This document shows, in pieces, positions 60,830 to 64,000 of a stretch of DNA of 64,000 nucleotides. Position 1 is the stretch's first letter. Each line of letters starts with the position of its first letter. Source of the DNA: Taiwanofungus camphoratus (Eukaryota > Basidiomycota > Agaricomycetes > Polyporales > Taiwanofungaceae); NCBI GenBank assembly GCA_003999685.1, contig CP021220.1, forward strand, positions 1,054,001-1,118,000, written 5' to 3'. A program made the position numbers and the translations under genes. The notes under the pieces are model-generated. The model saw only the letters and a list, made by a program, of their open reading frames with translations, did no database searches and was not told the DNA's origin.

Positions 60830-61095
60830 TCAATTACAGCATATTGCAAAAACGATGGCACCACCAGACTAGAGAATAGAAATAGAAGTTTTCTTCGATA
60901 ATATAACCATAACACATCGACCTTCACAAAATGTCTCACCGACTTCATGCGATTTCTCGGAGACATGTTCTTTTTGATTGTTTTCCTCAAATCCCAAGGT
61001 GCCATCATTTTTGTAAACTGCTGTGATATCACGTCTAGTACGCCCTCGATCGTGCTGAACTCGTCTAAACGGTGATGCCGTTGCATATTACTCAT
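60830..61095 (-). CDS. Very small spliced protein, 68 residues, unknown function
   Basis: Exon 1 61095-60928 (MSNMQRHHRLDEFSTIEGVL onward to SVRHF, 56 residues), a 59-nt GTGAAG..TCTAG intron (60869-60927), and exon 2 60868-60830 (SGGAIVFAICCN). Unspliced the frame runs on to 97 codons. The N-terminal helix is rich in Lys/Arg and hydrophobic residues, and the tail is a short hydrophobic patch. I do not recognise it; a small mitochondrial or membrane-associated protein is a guess. It sits convergent to BLM10. Confidence 0.45.
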
Positions 61096-61228
61096 ATATT
61101 AAAATTATCACTTGGTCATGTTTGTTCCTATGCGTCTACTGCGCCGTAATCAACTTGTTCTACGTTGCTATTGAATCTTGAATGCTGACGAAGTTAAACG
61201 AGGGGTTGTCTTGCATACATCATCGATA

Positions 61229-62202
61229 TCACTGATGCGATTCAGTTGCACCCGAATCAGCCTCAGAATTCGCTATGGCGAGCGAGGGCTCGGTTGTCTC
61301 GAATCCATTAGCTGTGCCCTGACGCGCGCCGGCTTGAGGAATTGTGTCAATTGGACGTGCACCAATGCCGGAACGGATGCGGTTATTCGAAGATTCCTCA
61401 CTTTAGTGTGGAGTGTCGGCGTGCATGGGAAAGATGAGCAGTGATGGATACTCACCGAATCTCAGCAATGAGATCGTCAATGGCGTACCAGGCGAAAGTG
61501 CTGAAAGCGATGCTGCGCCACCAGCCCATGCAGTCCGCGGGAAGGACATATGCGTGTGCATGAAGATGGTCTGTAACAGGGATCTTGCTATCTCTGAAAG
61601 GAGTAGTGATGAAGCCAACGCGGAAGTACTTGTGCTGGTCGAGACTACGAAGAGAAGACTCCAGCGTTGATGTGCTAGCGCCACACAAATATGGATTTCT
61701 ACCGGGTTGGGTTAGCGCTGGCGCATTTGATGAAGGTGGCGCAATGTCCTGCGGATATTCGGTGCAGGAAGTCGAGAGCTGGATAGAGGAGAGGATGCGA
61801 TACGAGAGGTCGCGGATGGAGACGAGGAGTGGGAGGTCGCTCGAAGACTATAGATGGAATGTTTTAGTACTATGACTATATGCATGGAGCAAACATCTGT
61901 TTACCAAGCTGTATAATGACGGAACGTGAAGACTAAGGCAAAGCACTTCAGTGAGTCGCGAAACAGACGGCAACGTCACAAACGTACTTGAATACAATAA
62001 TTATATGACCTTTGCTGGATACAGGGTGCACCTTCTCTTTGTATACTGTGATGTTATCGTCTCGCCAGAGGATCTCTTGCTGCTGTATATCAGTCGCAGG
62101 ATTCGGATCTGTCGAGGTGTCTGCGCCGATACTAGAGGTGCCTGAAGAGACTATGCCGCACATCGGACAACCAGATTTGGGGGAGAAAGACATAGATGTC
62201 AT
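61229..62202 (-). CDS. HIT-domain (histidine triad) protein
   Basis: Start taken at ATG 62202 (MTSMSFSPKSGCPMCGIVSS), because the Cys pair CPMCGIV resembles a HIT-protein zinc site; an ATG at 62319 is in frame upstream. Then DNITVYKEKVHPVSSKGHII, SDLPLLVSIRDLSYRILSSI, HKYFRVGFITTPFRDSKIP, and the triad HLHAHAYVLP (His-phi-His-phi-His). It ends in a Ser/Thr-rich tail with stop at 61229-61231. HIT proteins hydrolyse nucleotide-phosphate bonds; aprataxin-like or Hint-like members exist, and this one could be either. The border of the exon near 61865-61870 is not clean: a short CATTCCATC stretch upstream of the acceptor suggests an unusual splice site or a small indel. Confidence 0.75.
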
Positions 62203-62467
62203 AACAAGTAGTATGTTTATCAAAATGATATGTATGTCGGGAGAGGGAATGAAACTAGTAGACCATATGATACCTAGTGAGAGCTTGATCTCGGGATCAG
62301 TCGAGCGGCTTGCACTCACAAGAAGCGCTCAAACAGATCTAAGCGAGTTCTGGCGCTTAGATTAGGGAAGAAACCAGTTCCCGTTGAAGTTCCAGTTCCC
62401 GTTGAAGTTCCAGTTCCCGTTGAAGTTCCAGTTCCCGTTGAAGTTCCAGTTCCCGTTGCGTCTTCCA
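62203..62467. promoter_or_regulatory. Divergent region between HIT gene and TRAX, containing a minisatellite
   Basis: 265 bp between start codons. The right third is the 18-bp repeat array described separately. No other motif recognised. Confidence 0.45.
62374..62458 (+). repeat. 18-bp minisatellite, about 4.7 perfect copies
   Basis: Unit CCAGTTCCCGTTGAAGTT, copies at 62374, 62392, 62410 and 62428 with a partial copy at 62446-62458, all identical. It ends 9 bp before the TRAX start codon. Because the unit is a multiple of three, all frames stay open through it; the plus frame repeats Val-Pro-Val-Glu-Val-Pro. No ATG precedes it in the TRAX frame, so I treat it as 5'UTR. Confidence 0.95.
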
Positions 62468-63571
62468 ATGTCCACGGTGACTTTGAGCTCCCGGGATTCA
62501 ATCATCCGAGCGTTCGACGAGTTTAGAGATGAGCTTGATGACCACAACGACAGGAGGGAACGTCTCATCAAGGTCCGCTGCCCCCAGCTTTTCTACTTCG
62601 CTCGTTCATGCTCTACGGATTGAAAATATTTGCCGACTACTCGTTCCCTCTGGCTCGACGTATAGAATAGTCGCGATGTCACCGACCTTTCCAAGAAAAT
62701 TATCTTTCTTCTGCACCGAACAATGACAGAAGATGTCTCTGAGTCCAATGGTCGCGCTCTCGCCTTGCGTGCGGCTTCTCGGGCAAGGGACAAGTTGCGC
62801 GATGTTCAGAGACTATTAGCTAGCATACGCGATGAGGTCGCGGGAGACCGCTTCTGGCGGTACCAGAGGAACGTTTCGCCAGGATTACAGGAATACATCG
62901 AAGCACTGAGTTTCGCCCACTACCTTGAACAGGGGACCTTGATCTCATATGAGGAGGTATTGAGCTCACTATGTGATGAGCATGGAGTCTTAGTACGTTC
63001 TGTTTCTTCTCCTGTCATTGAAGACAATTCAATGGCTGTTCCTGCAGTACTTTCCTCTCCCTCTAGAAGATTACTTGCTTGGTCTTTCTGATCTCACAGG
63101 AGAGCTCATGCGCTATGCTATTTCTTCCATCTCGCGACGCGGGGGACGCTCCAATGCAAATGAAGTATGCGTGTTTGTAAGGGGTTGTAAAGCAGGTGTG
63201 TTTGTCCCCTCAGCGCCTTGGCCATTCTAAGCACATGCCACGGTTTACAGACTTTGAAGGCCTCACACCTTACTTCCGAGATCTTCGCAAAAAGCAAGCG
63301 GTCACATCCCAATCTCTTGAAAAGATCGAGGACGGTGAGCTTGCGTTTGTGCCTTCGATGTACTTAATTCCGGGACCTGATTATGTCTCGCCACGCAGTT
63401 GCATACGCGATAGCAGTACGCAGCTCGGAATACGGCCTGCCCCCTGAACTTCTGGACGATATCGTTGTGCGGACAGTATCCAGTGCAGCGAATGGAGGGA
63501 GTCAAGGAGAAGATCATGTCCGAAGAAGGAGGGGTAGACGCGAAGATGACACGGATGACGATGAGGATTAA
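62468..63571 (+). CDS. TSNAX: Translin-associated factor X (TRAX)
   Basis: Start ATG 62468, MSTVTLSSRDSIIRAFDEFR, then DELDDHNDRRERLIK joined across an intron to NSRDVTDLSKKIIFLLHRTM, the TRAX helical core. Further: LRDVQRLLASIRDEVAGDRF, QRNVSPGLQEYIEALSFAHY, then LPLEDYLLGLSDLTGELMRYAIS, FEGLTPYFRDLRKKQAVTSQSLEKIED and VAYAIAVRSSEYGLPPELLDDI. It ends in a basic then acidic tail, RRRRGRREDDTDDDED. About 285 residues. TRAX pairs with translin as the C3PO ribonuclease; translin is not in this window. It may instead be a translin/TRAX-family paralogue, but DDHNDRRERLIK fits TRAX best. Confidence 0.9.
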
Positions 63572-64000
63572 ATCCCATTGACAGAGATGCCAAGCTGTTA
63601 GATGTTTTTGGCTGGTGTATGAATAGATAGAGAGCAACTGCGCGTGTTGGCACATATGAATAAGTAGAGTACTGCTATATCACAGCCGCGGCACTCGTAC
63701 TCGTGAATGGCGCGTATGTATAAGTATGTAGGCGCGTCTCCACGTTCTTCGATTCATCACTACTTCATATACACTGTGTCTGATCATTTCTCTGGCTGTT
63801 GGCTGCAGGCGACGACATGCTGCTGTTATCTCAATTCTATCCGCGTTCGATGTCGTGATAGTGGTAGACATGTGCACGATTGCGGGGCGTCTACTGAGGC
63901 TCGACAGATGAACTTACGGAGGCCGTCACGGCGTCAGACCGGATTGAATTGACAATTTGACTTGCATCTCGTTACTAGCACAACCTTATCCACTTGTCCT
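63572..64000. other. 3' flank of TRAX to window end
   Basis: About 430 bp, mixed composition. Short frames on both strands have no recognised features. Confidence 0.35.

Noticed and set aside
61178-61444. Plus-strand frame opposite the HIT gene C-terminus
   Set aside because: Shadow of the minus-strand exon, rich in Arg and Cys, without flanking exons.
1-64000. tRNA genes, rRNA, CRISPR arrays, intact transposons
   Set aside because: Scanning for T-loop-like GGTTCGA/GGTTCAA contexts found only coding matches. No direct-repeat spacer arrays, no terminal repeats bounding an element, and no transposase or reverse-transcriptase motifs were seen.

Overview
This is a gene-dense nuclear segment from a basidiomycete fungus, most likely an Agaricomycete. 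Most genes are broken by many short GT..AG introns of about 50-65 nt, intergenic gaps are short, and the gene set is fungal: Ssk2-type MAPKKK, Atg26 sterol glucosyltransferase with GRAM and PH domains, SUR7-type membrane protein, Blm10 and Rpd3. I cannot fix the order or genus from sequence alone. I see no tRNA, rRNA, CRISPR array or intact transposon.

Layout. 0-2.7 kb: a polytopic membrane protein (+). 2.9-7.4 kb: HOG-pathway MAPKKK Ssk2/Wis4 type (-). 7.4-8.7 kb: AT-rich non-coding island. 8.7-10.8 kb: DRG2/Rbg2 GTPase (+). 11.4-14.3 kb: metallo-beta-lactamase-fold hydrolase and a PRELI/Ups protein (+). 14.6-18.6 kb: RIC1 (+). 18.6-19.4 kb: second AT-rich island. 19.5-21.1 kb: 2OG-Fe(II) oxygenase-like protein (+). 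21.3-26.6 kb: ATG26 (-). 27.0-28.1 kb: SUR7-like protein (+). 28.1-30.9 kb: gene-poor stretch with weak coding signal, a perfect hairpin and a G10 tract. 30.9-33.1 kb: a small hypothetical gene and a BTG/Tob-domain protein (-). 34.6-35.0 kb: ribosomal protein eS27 (+). 35.4-42.0 kb: acyl-CoA thioesterase, Rad14/XPA, Rpd3 histone deacetylase and a DinB-like protein (-). 42.6-44.3 kb: succinyl-CoA ligase beta subunit (+). 44.5-50.0 kb: a very large low-complexity protein (-). 50.3-51.4 kb: a conserved-looking unknown (+). 51.8-60.6 kb: BLM10/PA200 (+). 60.8-62.2 kb: a tiny spliced gene and a HIT-domain protein (-). 62.5-63.6 kb: TRAX (+), preceded by an 18-bp minisatellite.

The genes are mostly housekeeping and do not form an obvious pathway cluster. 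Loose themes are lipid and membrane biology (PRELI, ATG26, thioesterase, RIC1, SUR7), translation and RNA control (DRG2, eS27, BTG, TRAX), and chromatin, repair and proteolysis (Rpd3, Rad14, Blm10).

The most unusual signal is in gene structure. The DRG2 gene needs 17 introns in about 1.1 kb of coding sequence. Three of them appear to be GC-AG, and the frame is kept only if exons of 14 nt, 6 nt and a single nucleotide (position 10564) are spliced in. With these exons the model totals 1101 nt, 366 residues plus stop, the family's normal length. A fourth GC-AG intron is visible in BLM10, and the last BLM10 intron splits the codon of the Tyr in its C-terminal proteasome-docking motif. I found no convincing new defence or mobile system.
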